In this document: positions 7,129 through 15,689 of the stretch, piece after piece | Numbering within the stretch: position 1 is the first letter of the stretch | Layout of the letters: the number at the start of each line of letters is the position of its first letter | Source of the DNA: an uncultured Oscillospiraceae bacterium | GTDB lineage: Bacteria > Bacillota > Clostridia > Oscillospirales > Acutalibacteraceae | Assembly: GCA_900541975.1 (NCBI GenBank) | Contig: UQLR01000001.1 | Location: forward strand, 62,001 to 126,000 | Reading direction: 5' to 3' | DNA: 64,000 nt | Position numbers and translations under genes: made by a program | The notes under the pieces: model-generated | The model's database searches: none | Told to the model about the DNA's origin: nothing | The model's input: only the letters and a program-made list of their open reading frames with translations

Positions 7129-9813
7129 TTAAAATCGTTTAATAAATATTTTAGGAAACCTGATTTTGCAGTTTTTGCTGCGGATACATTTTTTCTGCGC
7201 GTTTCCCTTTGGAAAAAATTTTTTTTCAAGCTCAACAACCAAAAGCGGTAAAACGGAAAGCGCCGTCACGATCCCCCACTGTCCTCCGGTAAGCGGTACC
7301 GTTTTAAAGATATAGGAAAGCGGCTCTATTACAATAACGCTGATCTGCAGAAGAATACAAACCAACGCGGCCCACAGCAGCTTGGGGTTCGAAAAAGGAG
7401 AAAGCTTGAAAATTGATTGTTGTGAACGCATGTTAAACGTATGTGCAAGCTGGGAGAGACTTAAAACGGCAAAAGCCATTGTGCGGCCGACAACCGGCTC
7501 TGTGCCGGGAAAATCAAAAAATACGCGTCCTATCGTATAGGCTAACAAGGATAATGCGCCGATAAAGCAACCTTCTATAATAATAGAAAACCCTGCTCCT
7601 CCAGCAAAAACGCTCTGTTTAGGCTGCACAGGTTTACGTTTCATAATATTGTCGCTTATGGGTTCTACACCAAGTGCAAGCGCGGGAAGCGAGTCTGTTA
7701 CAAGATTAACCCATAAAAGTTGTATTGCCAAAAGCGGAGCGGGCAAATGCAGAAAAAAAGCTGTGAAAACAGTTAAGATTTCCCCAATATTACAGGAAAT
7801 TAAAAAATGGATGGTTCTTTTAATGTTCTCATAAATTCCTCTTCCCTCCCGCACGGCTGAAACAATTGTAGAAAAATTGTCGTCCGTCATAATCATGTCT
7901 GCGGCTTCTTTTGCAACATCTGTGCCGGTGATCCCCATTGCGCAGCCTATATCTGCCGCCTTTAATGCGGGGGCGTCGTTAATTCCGTCCCCGGTCATGG
8001 CAACAACTTCGCCGTTTGCCTGAAACGCTTTAACAATCCGTACCTTATGTTCTGGCGAAACCCGTGCAAAAACGGTATATTTGTTAATAATTTTTTTGAG
8101 CTCTTTTTGACTGATCTGTTCCAGCTGCGCGCCGGTTATCACCTGATCGCCAGGCCGCATGATTCCTAGCTGCTTTGCAATTGCAGCTGCTGTTGCAGCA
8201 TGGTCTCCCGTTATCATAACTGCCCTGATGCCGGCCTGTCTGCACAGAGCAACCGCCTGGGCAGCCTGCGGTCTGGGCGGGTCAATAATACCAATAAAAC
8301 CACAAAAAACAAGATTTTGCTCCAACAAATTTTTGTCCGGCAGCGCAGAAATCCGCCGGTATGCAACGCCGATCACTCGCAGGGCTCTTTCCGCCATTTC
8401 TTCATTGGCTGCAAGCAAGACGTTTTTTGCCCGGTCGGTAAGCGGTTCTTCCGATGAACCTGTATCAAATGCGCTGCACTTTTCTAAAAGCAGATCCGGT
8501 GCGCCTTTTGTAATAATTATATATTCTTTTTCCTCTGTTTTATGGATGGTTGTCATCATCTTTCTTGCGGAGGAAAAGGGAATTTCATCTATTCTGGGCG
8601 CCTTTTTTTCCAGACTGTCTTTGCCGCCCGCGGCGTTTAGGATTGCCGCTTCTGTCGGACTTCCGTGAAAATCCCCGTTTGTTTGCACAGTTGCATTGCT
8701 GCAAAGCGCCGCCATATCCAAAAGGCGGGTTCCCTGACTGCTGCTTCTTGCAAGTTTCCCGTAAATATTGGCAAGCTCTACAACGGTCATTTTGTTTTGC
8801 GTAAGGGTCCCCGTTTTGTCAGAGCATATCACGCTTGCGCTACCAAGCGTTTCTACCGCAGGCAAACGCCGTATGATCGCGCGCTTACCAGCCATGCGGC
8901 GCACACCCATGGCAAGAACAATTGTAACGACCGCAGGCAAGCCTTCCGGGATTGCTGCCACCGCCAGACTGATCGATAGTACGAACATATCAAGAGGCGG
9001 AATATGCTGAAATATCCCCATAATAAAAATGAACAGGCAAATTATTATGGCCCCAATTCCAAGAATTTTTCCGGTATGCGCCAGTTTCTGCTGGAGCGGT
9101 GTTGCGGGTGTTTGTTCCTGATTGATCATACCGGCAATTTTCCCCATCTGTGTAGACATGGCGGTTGCAACCACCACGCCTTTGGCGCGCCCCTGAACAA
9201 TGCTGCTTCCTGCAAAAAGCATGTTTTTCCGGTCTCCAATGGGTGTTTTGGCCGTGCATAGAACCTGTCCGTCCTTATCGGACGGTGTAGATTCGCCGGT
9301 CAGGGAAGATTCCTCCGCTTTTAAATTAGACGATTCTAAAATACGCAAATCAGCGGGGACAAGATCGCCTGTTTCCAGCACAACGATATCTCCCGGAACT
9401 AGGCTTGCAGACGAAACAGTGCTCTGCTTTCCATTTCGAAGCACCTGCGTTTGCGGTGAAGCCATTTTTTTTAATGCTTCAATTGCTTTTTCGGCTCTGC
9501 TTTCCTGAATAACGCCGGTGATCGCGTTGACAACAACAATCAACAGAATGATTACGGAATCTATATAGTCCGCATCGTTTTGCATGTAGGAGGTAACAAA
9601 AGAAATACCAGCGGCAAACAGAAGGATGATCACCATGAAATCAGAAAATTGCCCCAAAAACCGAATAAACAGACTTTTTTTCTTTTTTTGTACCAGTTCG
9701 TTTTTTCCATATTGCTCGGTGCTTTTTTTTACTTGTTGTGTGTTTAATCCATTTTGTGGATCTGTATGCAGCCGTTTGACACATGCATTGCCAGAAAGCG
9801 TTTGCCAATCCAA
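7129..9813 (-). CDS. Calcium-type (P2A) cation-transporting P-type ATPase
   Basis: A 894-residue P-type ATPase of the PacL/SERCA-like group. Visible parts: N-terminal actuator leader; TGES dephosphorylation loop (SLTGESTPSDKD); PEGLPAVV in M4, which marks Ca2+ (or Mn2+) type II pumps; phosphorylation site DKTGTLTQNKMT; hinge GDGINDAPALKAAD; and a C-terminal set of membrane helices with LLWVNLVTDSLPALALG. It exports Ca2+ from the cytoplasm using ATP. The start appears to be a TTG at 9813, with GGGAG about 10 nt upstream. The C-terminus has a lysine/arginine-rich tail after the last helix. It was probably monocistronic before the mobile element inserted upstream. Confidence 0.9.
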   Translation of the reverse strand: MDWQTLSGNACVKRLHTDPQNGLNTQQVKKSTEQYGKNELVQKKKKSLFIRFLGQFSDFMVIILLFAAGISFVTSYMQNDADYIDSVIILLIVVVNAITGVIQESRAEKAIEALKKMASPQTQVLRNGKQSTVSSASLVPGDIVVLETGDLVPADLRILESSNLKAEESSLTGESTPSDKDGQVLCTAKTPIGDRKNMLFAGSSIVQGRAKGVVVATAMSTQMGKIAGMINQEQTPATPLQQKLAHTGKILGIGAIIICLFIFIMGIFQHIPPLDMFVLSISLAVAAIPEGLPAVVTIVLAMGVRRMAGKRAIIRRLPAVETLGSASVICSDKTGTLTQNKMTVVELANIYGKLARSSSQGTRLLDMAALCSNATVQTNGDFHGSPTEAAILNAAGGKDSLEKKAPRIDEIPFSSARKMMTTIHKTEEKEYIIITKGAPDLLLEKCSAFDTGSSEEPLTDRAKNVLLAANEEMAERALRVIGVAYRRISALPDKNLLEQNLVFCGFIGIIDPPRPQAAQAVALCRQAGIRAVMITGDHAATAAAIAKQLGIMRPGDQVITGAQLEQISQKELKKIINKYTVFARVSPEHKVRIVKAFQANGEVVAMTGDGINDAPALKAADIGCAMGITGTDVAKEAADMIMTDDNFSTIVSAVREGRGIYENIKRTIHFLISCNIGEILTVFTAFFLHLPAPLLAIQLLWVNLVTDSLPALALGVEPISDNIMKRKPVQPKQSVFAGGAGFSIIIEGCFIGALSLLAYTIGRVFFDFPGTEPVVGRTMAFAVLSLSQLAHTFNMRSQQSIFKLSPFSNPKLLWAALVCILLQISVIVIEPLSYIFKTVPLTGGQWGIVTALSVLPLLVVELEKKFFPKGNAQKKCIRSKNCKIRFPKIFIKRF

Positions 9814-9901
9814 AGTTTACCAACTCCCGTCTATACTTCACACGGTAATATATACGAAGCTTTTCTTCTTTTCATGCGCCGTTTGTCCGCTTTCATGAGA
9901 A

Positions 9902-9931
9902 AAGCCGGAACGGGCAACGCCGTTCCGGCTT
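9902..9931 (-). terminator. Intrinsic terminator, minus strand
   Basis: Arms AAGCCGGAACGG (9902-9913) and CCGTTCCGGCTT (9920-9931) with a 6-nt loop, followed on the minus strand by TTTT. No minus-strand gene now lies directly upstream. If the mobile element is removed in thought, the next upstream minus-strand genes are tRNA-Ser and the HAD gene, so it probably ended that unit before insertion. Otherwise 9814-10340 holds only the left end of the element and repeats; I see no gene there. Confidence 0.7.
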
Positions 9932-10147
9932 AAAAAATGCCATATTATTTTTTGTGATTTAACCATGGCAAAAGCATTACTGGCAAGAATATGGGGTGCG
10001 AATACACCCTTGTTGTTTCAGTCGTTTCAGCTGGATTTTCTATTATTTAACACGCGTTTTCTATAATACTTAAAATTTCAGTTTGAATTGTAGCAAATTA
10101 TGACCTCTTAACAGAGGTTATAGGTTATCAATAAAATCCTTCAAAAT

Positions 10148-10170
10148 CCTTGGAAACAAAGGATTTATCG
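10148..10170 (+). repeat. Left copy of end-associated direct repeat A
   Basis: A 23-nt segment beginning CCTTGGAAA that matches 17067-17089 at 19 of 23 positions in the same orientation. It is a candidate attachment core or arm-type integrase site; the mismatches argue against a simple duplicated core. Confidence 0.5.
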
Positions 10171-10228
10171 CAATGTGTTCGCCTTATCCCTTTATATGAT
10201 TTCACACAAGTTTATACTTCCCCCGACT

Positions 10229-10254
10229 GCTCATAAGGGCAAATACAAGGGAAA
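10229..10254 (+). repeat. Left copy of end-associated direct repeat B
   Basis: A 26-nt segment (GCTCATAAGGGCAAA, one variable base, ACAAGGGAAA) identical to 17007-17032 except for one base, in the same orientation, near the opposite end of the element. The likely role is integrase arm-type binding. Confidence 0.7.
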
Positions 10255-10283
10255 GAAAATCTCATAACAAGATATAACAGAGT

Positions 10284-10310
10284 GTGGCAATCGGAGAACT
10301 GTGACATATG
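10284..10310 (+). repeat. Left partner of a distant inverted repeat
   Basis: The reverse complement reads CATATGTCACAGTT, then CT, then CCGATTGCCAC. It matches the integrase leader at 15642-15666 base for base apart from the two extra bases. It lies in the leader of tnpV. Confidence 0.65.
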
Positions 10311-10340
10311 TGCGAATATATTATAACGGAGGATTTTTTA

Positions 10341-10721
10341 ATGGACAAGTATATTTATGATGAAAGCAATGGTCTTTGGTATGAATTGCAGGGGGATTAT
10401 TATATTCCTTGCCTTATTTTACCAACCGAAAAAGAACACAAGCCTATCGGCTTATGGGGGCAGCGACACAAACGCTATTTACAGGAACATAAACGGACGG
10501 TTTATATTTCGCTGCTCACAAGCGGCAAATTGAATAATTACCTTGCCGACATTGACGAACAAGCAACGGAAATGATGTTTCGATTGGTTGAGCAAATGGC
10601 TGACAAGGAGGGCGTGACCGAACAACTTAAAGTAGAAAACCCGATGTTGTGGGTTGGTCGAATGAATGAGATACAGGCAAGAGCACGAGAAATTGTATAT
10701 GCCGATATTATCTATAAGTAA
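10341..10721 (+). CDS. tnpV: TnpV-family transposon-encoded protein
   Basis: A 126-residue protein opening MDKYIYDESNGLWYELQGDY, matching small TnpV proteins carried by Tn4451-like and Tn1549-like elements of Clostridia. The molecular function is not established; it has no recombinase motif. I took the ATG at 10341, which has GGAGG eight nucleotides upstream, over an in-frame ATG at 10308. It lies at the left end of the element, directly inside the end repeats. A stem-loop follows it. Confidence 0.75.
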   Translation: MDKYIYDESNGLWYELQGDYYIPCLILPTEKEHKPIGLWGQRHKRYLQEHKRTVYISLLTSGKLNNYLADIDEQATEMMFRLVEQMADKEGVTEQLKVENPMLWVGRMNEIQARAREIVYADIIYK

Positions 10722-10745
10722 AAAATGTAATATATAGAATATTAA

Positions 10746-10786
10746 AATTGTGGCAGTCAAAAATTAAAACTTTGCCTGCCACAATT
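10746..10786 (+). terminator. Stem-loop downstream of tnpV
   Basis: Perfect 11-nt arms AATTGTGGCAG (10746-10756) and CTGCCACAATT (10776-10786) with a 19-nt loop. No strong T-run follows, so it is a weak terminator or an mRNA-stabilising hairpin. Confidence 0.45.
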
Positions 10787-10822
10787 ATGATTCGATGTGT
10801 TCTCTTTCATAATGACTTTGGT

Positions 10823-10845
10823 AATTCATTATGCTATAATGAATT
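10823..10845 (+). promoter_or_regulatory. Palindromic operator overlapping the -10 of the ABC exporter
   Basis: AATTCATTAT-GCT-ATAATGAATT is a perfect dyad with 10-nt arms. Its right arm shares the hexamer TATAAT, the likely -10 for the exporter genes 115 bp downstream. The -35 is poor. The shape suggests repression by a dimeric regulator; no dedicated regulator gene is adjacent. Confidence 0.6.
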
Positions 10846-10958
10846 TAATTTACGGTATCGCACTGCATCTACTAATTTGGAGTTCGATTAGAACAGGAAA
10901 AGATTATATTGATTGCTCTCTATGCGAGATTAAAACCGATTATACAGGAGGAAATTGA

Positions 10959-11873
10959 ATGAGCAATATTATTCAAATCAATAATCTTAATAAAAGTTTT
11001 GGAAGTGTAAACGCTGTTCAGAATTTGAGTTTTCGTGTGAAAAAAGGAGAGTTGTTTGCCTTTCTTGGTATCAATGGGGCAGGAAAATCAACTACAATCA
11101 ATATTATGTGCGGACAACTGTCGAAAGACAGTGGAAGCGTTTTTATTGATAAACACGATTTAGATAAGGATATGGACTATATTAAGCGTGAACTGGGCGT
11201 AGTTTTTCAATCATCTGTCTTGGATTCTGCCCTTTCTGTTTATGATAATTTGGAAAGTCGTGCCGCTTTATATGGCATTACTGGAATGGAGTTTAAGAAA
11301 CGACTTGAGGAACTGGCGAAAATATTAGATTTTGAAAATTTATTGAAACGCACCGTTGGTAAATTATCAGGAGGACAACGCCGAAGAATTGATATTGCAA
11401 GGGCTTTGTTTCATAAGCCTAAAATCCTTATTCTTGATGAGCCGACAACAGGGCTTGATCCGCAGACACGCCGACTTATTTGGAATGTTATATCAAGTTT
11501 TCGCAAAGATGAAAATATGACTGTATTTTTAACTACGCACTATATGGAAGAAGCTGCGGAAGCTGATTATGTTGTAATCATTGATGATGGGAAAATATCC
11601 GCAGAGGGTACTCCGCTTGAATTAAAAAATATTTATACTGGGGATTACATCACAATTTATGATGTAGATGAAAAGGATATTAAAGCACTTGATGTGGAAT
11701 ATGAGCAAATCCGAAACGGTTATCGCCTTTCTGTACCGAATACAAAGGCTGCAACTGAATTGATTATTCGTAATCCGCAGTTGTTTAATGATTACGAAAT
11801 AACAAAAGGAAAAATGGACGATGTTTTTCTTGCTGTTACGGGCAAAACATTGGTGGGAGGTGCAGAAAAATGA
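10959..11873 (+). CDS. ABC transporter ATP-binding protein (DrrA/NatA-like), element cargo
   Basis: A 304-residue ATPase. Walker A is GINGAGKSTT (about residues 38-47), the signature is LSGGQRRRID, Walker B is ILILDEPTTGLDP, and a switch histidine lies in LTTHYMEEA. The C-terminal 80 residues form the accessory domain common in drug and antibiotic exporters of the DrrA group. AGGAGG precedes the ATG. It overlaps the permease gene by four bases (ATGA), so the two are translationally coupled and form one exporter. The genes are more AT-rich than flanking chromosomal genes, consistent with transfer on the element. The exported substrate is unknown. Confidence 0.88.
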   Translation: MSNIIQINNLNKSFGSVNAVQNLSFRVKKGELFAFLGINGAGKSTTINIMCGQLSKDSGSVFIDKHDLDKDMDYIKRELGVVFQSSVLDSALSVYDNLESRAALYGITGMEFKKRLEELAKILDFENLLKRTVGKLSGGQRRRIDIARALFHKPKILILDEPTTGLDPQTRRLIWNVISSFRKDENMTVFLTTHYMEEAAEADYVVIIDDGKISAEGTPLELKNIYTGDYITIYDVDEKDIKALDVEYEQIRNGYRLSVPNTKAATELIIRNPQLFNDYEITKGKMDDVFLAVTGKTLVGGAEK

Positions 11874-12766
11874 GTATGGCTTTCATTCTTATCAAAAGAA
11901 ATATCAAATTGTTTTTCAAAGATAAGGGAATGTTCTTTACCTCTTTGATAACGCCTGCTATATTGCTTGTACTTTATGTGACTTTTCTTGGGAATGTGTA
12001 TCGGGATAGTTTTACATCTAATTTACCTAATTCATTAAAACTATCAGAAAGCATAATAGAGGGACTGGTAGGCGGTCAACTTATCTCATCTATTCTTGCT
12101 GTTTCGTGTGTAACGGTTGCTTTTTGTTCTAATTTTTTAATGGTGCAAGATAAAGCAAATGGTACGATAAGAGATTTAAGAATATCTCCTGTAAAGTCAG
12201 CTACACTTTCGTTGAGTTATTATGTTGCAACCTTGCTTTCAACACTTATTATTTGCTTTGCTGCAACGGGTATCTGTCTTACTTATGTAGCTATTGTCGG
12301 TTGGTATATGTCGCTCGCAGATATATTCTTTTTGTTTCTTGATATTTTACTTCTTGTTTTGTTTGGAACAGCATTATCTTCGATTATTAATTTTTTCTTA
12401 TCAACACAAGGACAAATTTCAGCGGTAGGCACAATCATCAGTGCGGGATATGGTTTCATTTGTGGTGCATATATGCCTATTTCTTCATTTGGAGAAGGGC
12501 TGCAAAAAATAATCTCATTTTTGCCGGGTACTTATGGTACATCACTTATCCGAAATCATACAATGCAAGGGGCGCTTGCCGAAATGCAAAATCAAGGTAT
12601 TCCAACAGAGGTTATTGAAAAACTAAAAGATTCCCTTGACTGCAATCTTTATTTTTTCGGAAGTCAAGTAAATATCGGAACGATGTATATGATACTTGGA
12701 ATCACTATTTTGGTATTGATTGGAATTTATATTTTGTTAAACAAATCAAAAAAACATAACTGTTAA
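11870..12766 (+). CDS. ABC-2 type permease, element cargo
   Basis: A 298-residue membrane protein with about six hydrophobic segments: an early one (TSLITPAILLVLYVTFLG), four in residues 70-210 and one at the C-terminus (MYMILGITILVLIGIYILL). The conserved family segment FGEGLQKIISFLPGTYG is present. It pairs with the upstream ATPase through a 4-bp overlap. Likely role: efflux of a drug, peptide or lipid as the element's accessory trait. A GC-rich hairpin with a T5 run terminates the unit 28 bp downstream. Confidence 0.85.
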   Translation: MSMAFILIKRNIKLFFKDKGMFFTSLITPAILLVLYVTFLGNVYRDSFTSNLPNSLKLSESIIEGLVGGQLISSILAVSCVTVAFCSNFLMVQDKANGTIRDLRISPVKSATLSLSYYVATLLSTLIICFAATGICLTYVAIVGWYMSLADIFFLFLDILLLVLFGTALSSIINFFLSTQGQISAVGTIISAGYGFICGAYMPISSFGEGLQKIISFLPGTYGTSLIRNHTMQGALAEMQNQGIPTEVIEKLKDSLDCNLYFFGSQVNIGTMYMILGITILVLIGIYILLNKSKKHNC

Positions 12767-12793
12767 TTTTGTGGCTGCAAATGATTATGTATG

Positions 12794-12828
12794 CCGCCGC
12801 TATGGGTAACTCCATAACGGCGGTTTTT
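12794..12828 (+). terminator. Terminator of the ABC exporter operon
   Basis: CCGCCGCTATGG (12794-12805), loop GTAACT, CCATAACGGCGG (12812-12823) and then TTTTT. One mismatched pair. It also separates the exporter from the convergent relaxase gene. Confidence 0.85.
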
Positions 12829-12834
12829 CAATGT

Positions 12835-14273
12835 CTATCGGCTATCTCTGTCAATGGTTTTTTTATGCTGTCTTTGCGGCGGTTTCTGCTTGTTGCGTTC
12901 CTGTATCTCACGCAGATGTTTTAACACGCTCTGCTTTTCGGGCGGTCTATGCTGTTCTTTAGTGGCGGCTGTCGGCTTCCTGCTGACTTGATATTCCCAC
13001 TCGGCAAGGTCACGGTTGTACTGTTCTACAACGCTTTCCATTTCTCGGAAAGTCCTCATAAAAACTTGTACATCGGGATAACCGTCCGCTTTCAGAATAT
13101 CGGGCAGCTTATCCAGCTTGGCGGAGATTTTCTTTTCCGTCTGCTGTATCTGTTCGGTAATCGTTTTACGTTCTTTCCCCTTAAAAATCCCTTTTGTATC
13201 GGCAAGCTGTGCTTTCAGCTTTGGAAGAATATCTTCCTGCAAATGACGGATTTCCTTTGCCCCCCCTCCTGTGCTTTTATCATCAGGCTTCGCATATGGC
13301 GGAACTCTGCCATATCAATATCAAGTGTAGGCTTGGGTGGCATATCCTTTTCTCGGATAAGGCTTTGCAAAAAATCTTTTGCCTTTGCCACAATCCCACG
13401 GAACAGATTAGGCAGCCAGCCTTTACTTTTGATTGATTGGCTTGCTTTTTCGTGTATCTCTGTCTGCTTAACTTCTAAAATCTTCGCTTCGGAAATACCC
13501 GATAATAACGCAATATCCGCTGTCCTGTTCCATTCCTGACTTACAGCATTATCGGCTTTGATTTCTTCCTCTTTTGGATTGTTCTTGCCTATCTTCTTGG
13601 TCGGCAGATAAACGCTGTTCTTATCAAATACCTTTAACTGCTGTTCGGGATCGGCGATGTGGCGATTGATAAGGGCGGTGTAAATCTCCTTTACCTCCCG
13701 AAGAAAAGGCTCGCTTTTGAATTTATCATCTTTCACGGTAAAGAGATGGCTTTCGTAGATTTCGCCCTTTTTAATGACGGTGCAGCCTTTTCGTATCTGC
13801 CCGTCCTCTCCGGTGATTTCTTTCTTCGTGCGTACTCTTTTGCCTGTTTCATCATAGAAAACACTTCGTGTGGCTATCTTTATATCAGGCTCAGGGAGCA
13901 GTTTTCTTTCGCTGAAGATAAGATGGATATGATAGTTTGTTTTGCGTTTGTTGTGGTGGAGGGCTGACACGCACTCCACACCATACCGCCTGCGGAACTC
14001 CTCTGTAAAATCTTCAAGGACTTCCTGCGGCTCATACCTTGTATAAATTTCGGGCAGGGCAATAATCAATTCCCTTGCTTCGATACATTTACCCTCTGCA
14101 CCGCTCCGCTTAAATTCCTGCTGGCTTTCCCTTGCAAGATTACTCCAAAATTCATTGTCGGCAGTGCGGTAGGTGGCATAGAGATTTTCCTGCCTTGCGT
14201 GGCTTGTGATATAGGATATTCTTCCCTTGACATTTGGCAGCTTCGACATCTGTATAAATGAGTGTCTTGCCAT
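12835..14273 (-). pseudogene. MobA/MobL (MobQ) relaxase, frameshifted in a G7 run
   Basis: The N-terminal part (14273 to 13215) opens MARHSFIQMSKLPNVKGRIS and carries the relaxase metal-binding segment NYHIHLIFSERK. The reading frame then jumps at a run of seven Gs (13260-13266, coding strand) and continues in another frame as LQEDILPKLKAQLADTKGIF to 12835. Removing two Gs or adding one would join the two parts into a single protein of roughly 480 residues. The start ATG has AAAGGAG about 5 nt upstream. The relaxase would nick oriT for mobilisation by a co-resident conjugative system. The break falls after the catalytic domain, so partial activity is possible. Sequencing error in the homopolymer cannot be excluded. 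Confidence 0.8.
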
Positions 14274-14388
14274 ATACTCCTTTCTCCCGTGACGGGCATA
14301 CTCTTTTTGCAACCGATAAATCGGTTGCCGCTGTTTCGGCGGCGTAAGCAGACGGACAGCAAAGAAAAACGCTGCGGCGGTTTTCTTT

Positions 14389-14491
14389 GTGATAACGCTG
14401 AAAACAGAAGTGTCGGCGTTATCACAAGCCCCCTGCAAGGGCGAAATACCCAGAGTACAAATCTTTGATTTGTGCGAGGGGTGTATTTCGC
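14389..14491. other. Candidate oriT region upstream of the relaxase
   Basis: The non-coding stretch just upstream of the relaxase gene is rich in inverted repeats: GTGATAACGC (14389-14398) with GCGTTATCAC (14416-14425); GCGAAATAC (14441-14449) with GTATTTCGC (14483-14491); and, nested inside, ACAAATC-TTT-GATTTGT (14457-14473) followed by GCGAGGGG. A further dyad, GCAACCGAT-AA-ATCGGTTGC, lies at 14309-14328. MobQ-type oriTs usually sit here. The nic site itself is not identified. Confidence 0.45.
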
Positions 14492-14519
14492 TCTCAAACG
14501 CCGAGGGCTTAGAGAACGG

Positions 14520-14735
14520 TTATTCTACTTTACGGACATCATTCTCGTTCAGCAGGTTTCTGCCCTGATTTACGCTCATAAATCGTTCCAGAGTATCCCT
14601 GCGGATAATCGCTTTTCTGCCGACCTTTAGGACGGGGAGTTTCCCCCAGTCTACCAACTTACGCATTGTATTTCTTCCGATACCCGTACATTCCGCTGCT
14701 TCTTCTATGGTTAAACCCATTTTGATGTTGCTCAT
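14520..14735 (-). CDS. Excisionase-like helix-turn-helix protein
   Basis: A 71-residue DNA-binding protein. LTIEEAAECTGIGRNTMRKLVD and KVGRKAIIRRDTLERFM give the winged-helix pattern of the MerR-like/Tn916 Xis family. Such proteins bend the ends of the element and direct the integrase toward excision. AAGGAGG lies 8 nt before the ATG. It is upstream of the relaxase on the same strand and shares its near-consensus promoter (14784-14812), so excision and mobilisation may be switched on together. Confidence 0.8.
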   Translation of the reverse strand: MSNIKMGLTIEEAAECTGIGRNTMRKLVDWGKLPVLKVGRKAIIRRDTLERFMSVNQGRNLLNENDVRKVE

Positions 14736-14783
14736 TTTATCAACCTCCTTTCAAAATACGCATTTTGCAACTATGTGTTTGTA

Positions 14784-14812
14784 ATTATACCTATTCTGCT
14801 ATCTATTGTCAA
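14784..14812 (-). promoter_or_regulatory. Consensus promoter for xis-like and relaxase genes
   Basis: On the minus strand, TTGACA (14807-14812), 17 bp, TATAAT (14784-14789): a perfect sigma-A consensus. Such strength implies repression. TTTYGCAACC-like motifs lie on both sides (14762-14771, 14817-14826, and inverted at 14862-14872) and are candidate sites for the divergent XRE regulator. Confidence 0.8.
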
Positions 14813-14863
14813 CTTGTTTCGCAACCTTTTAAGAAATATTTTTAATTATTATTAGAAAAATGG

Positions 14864-14892
14864 TTGCAAAATAGGTTTTATTGTGCTATACT
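14864..14892 (+). promoter_or_regulatory. Promoter of the XRE regulator gene
   Basis: TTGCAA (14864-14869), 17 bp, TATACT (14887-14892). The GGTTGCAAAAT motif covers its -35, so the regulator may also repress itself. Confidence 0.65.
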
Positions 14893-14916
14893 TAAAAGCG
14901 TCAGGAGGTGAAAACC

Positions 14917-15603
14917 TTGAAAAATGAAATCATATTCACCGCAAAACAGGTCGGTGAACGAGTAAGGGAACGCCGTACAGAGTTAAACTTAACAATGCCT
15001 GAACTTGGCAGGCGTATCGGCGTAAACAAATCTACGATTCAGAGATATGAAGCGGATGGGGTGAATCCTACCCGAAGTATGATTATCAATGGACTTGCGG
15101 AGGCATTGCTCACAACACCTGAATGGCTGACGGGACTTTCCGAAGATAAGGAATATGACAGCCGCACCTTATGTGCAAGGGATATGGAGGAACATATCCA
15201 AAAATATCTTGATACGGTTTCCTCTACTGTAAAAGGTGAGCCGCACCAACAATTACTCACTACATTCCTCGGAAAGATGATTGACCTCTATACGGTTATG
15301 ACTTATCACTTTGCAGACGCTATGGCTGAGGTTGACCGTGTGGCGGAGGACGAGGGATTGAAACAATCGCTCAGGAGATATGCCATTGAGTCGGGAGCGA
15401 TTACGGAGAGAGTTTACCGCAAAGAAATGGAACAGCCTATTGAGGATATGAAACAGTTTTTAGACGGGATTTTACATATCTACGATGAAGGGCGCACAAA
15501 GGTATCTATGGGCGACCTGTTCGGGATAGTGACAGCAGCCGAGGAAAGGGCTGCTGAAAAAGAAAAATTCCGTGGCTCTTTGACAAGTGAAAATGCCGAC
15601 TAA
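14917..15603 (+). CDS. XRE-family transcriptional regulator of the element
   Basis: A 228-residue protein with an N-terminal Cro/CI helix-turn-helix (about residues 10-70: [20 protein letters not shown], then [15 protein letters not shown]) and a helical C-terminal part with no recognised domain. I chose the TTG at 14917, because AGGAGG ends 8 nt upstream; the GTG at 14908 overlaps that ribosome-binding site. It is divergent from xis and relaxase across a shared promoter region with repeated GCAACC motifs. Probable role: repressor keeping excision and transfer genes off. The C-terminus might sense a signal or bind a partner; that is unknown. Confidence 0.8.
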   Translation: MKNEIIFTAKQVGERVRERRTELNLTMPELGRRIGVNKSTIQRYEADGVNPTRSMIINGLAEALLTTPEWLTGLSEDKEYDSRTLCARDMEEHIQKYLDTVSSTVKGEPHQQLLTTFLGKMIDLYTVMTYHFADAMAEVDRVAEDEGLKQSLRRYAIESGAITERVYRKEMEQPIEDMKQFLDGILHIYDEGRTKVSMGDLFGIVTAAEERAAEKEKFRGSLTSENAD

Positions 15604-15641
15604 CATTCATCGGCATATGTGACGCATTACTTTACGCACAC

Positions 15642-15666
15642 CATATGTCACAGTTCCGATTGCCAC
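15642..15666 (+). repeat. Right partner of the distant inverted repeat, in the integrase leader
   Basis: CATATGTCACAGTT followed by CCGATTGCCAC, the inverse of 10284-10310. It lies between the XRE stop codon and the integrase ribosome-binding site. A related CATATGTGAC is at 15615-15624. Confidence 0.65.
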
Positions 15667-15689
15667 GGATAGAAAGGAGAAATTTATCT

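Noticed and set aside
8159..8668. 169-codon plus-strand frame inside the calcium ATPase gene
   Set aside because: Lies fully within a well-supported ATPase gene; translation has no recognisable domain and no start signal.
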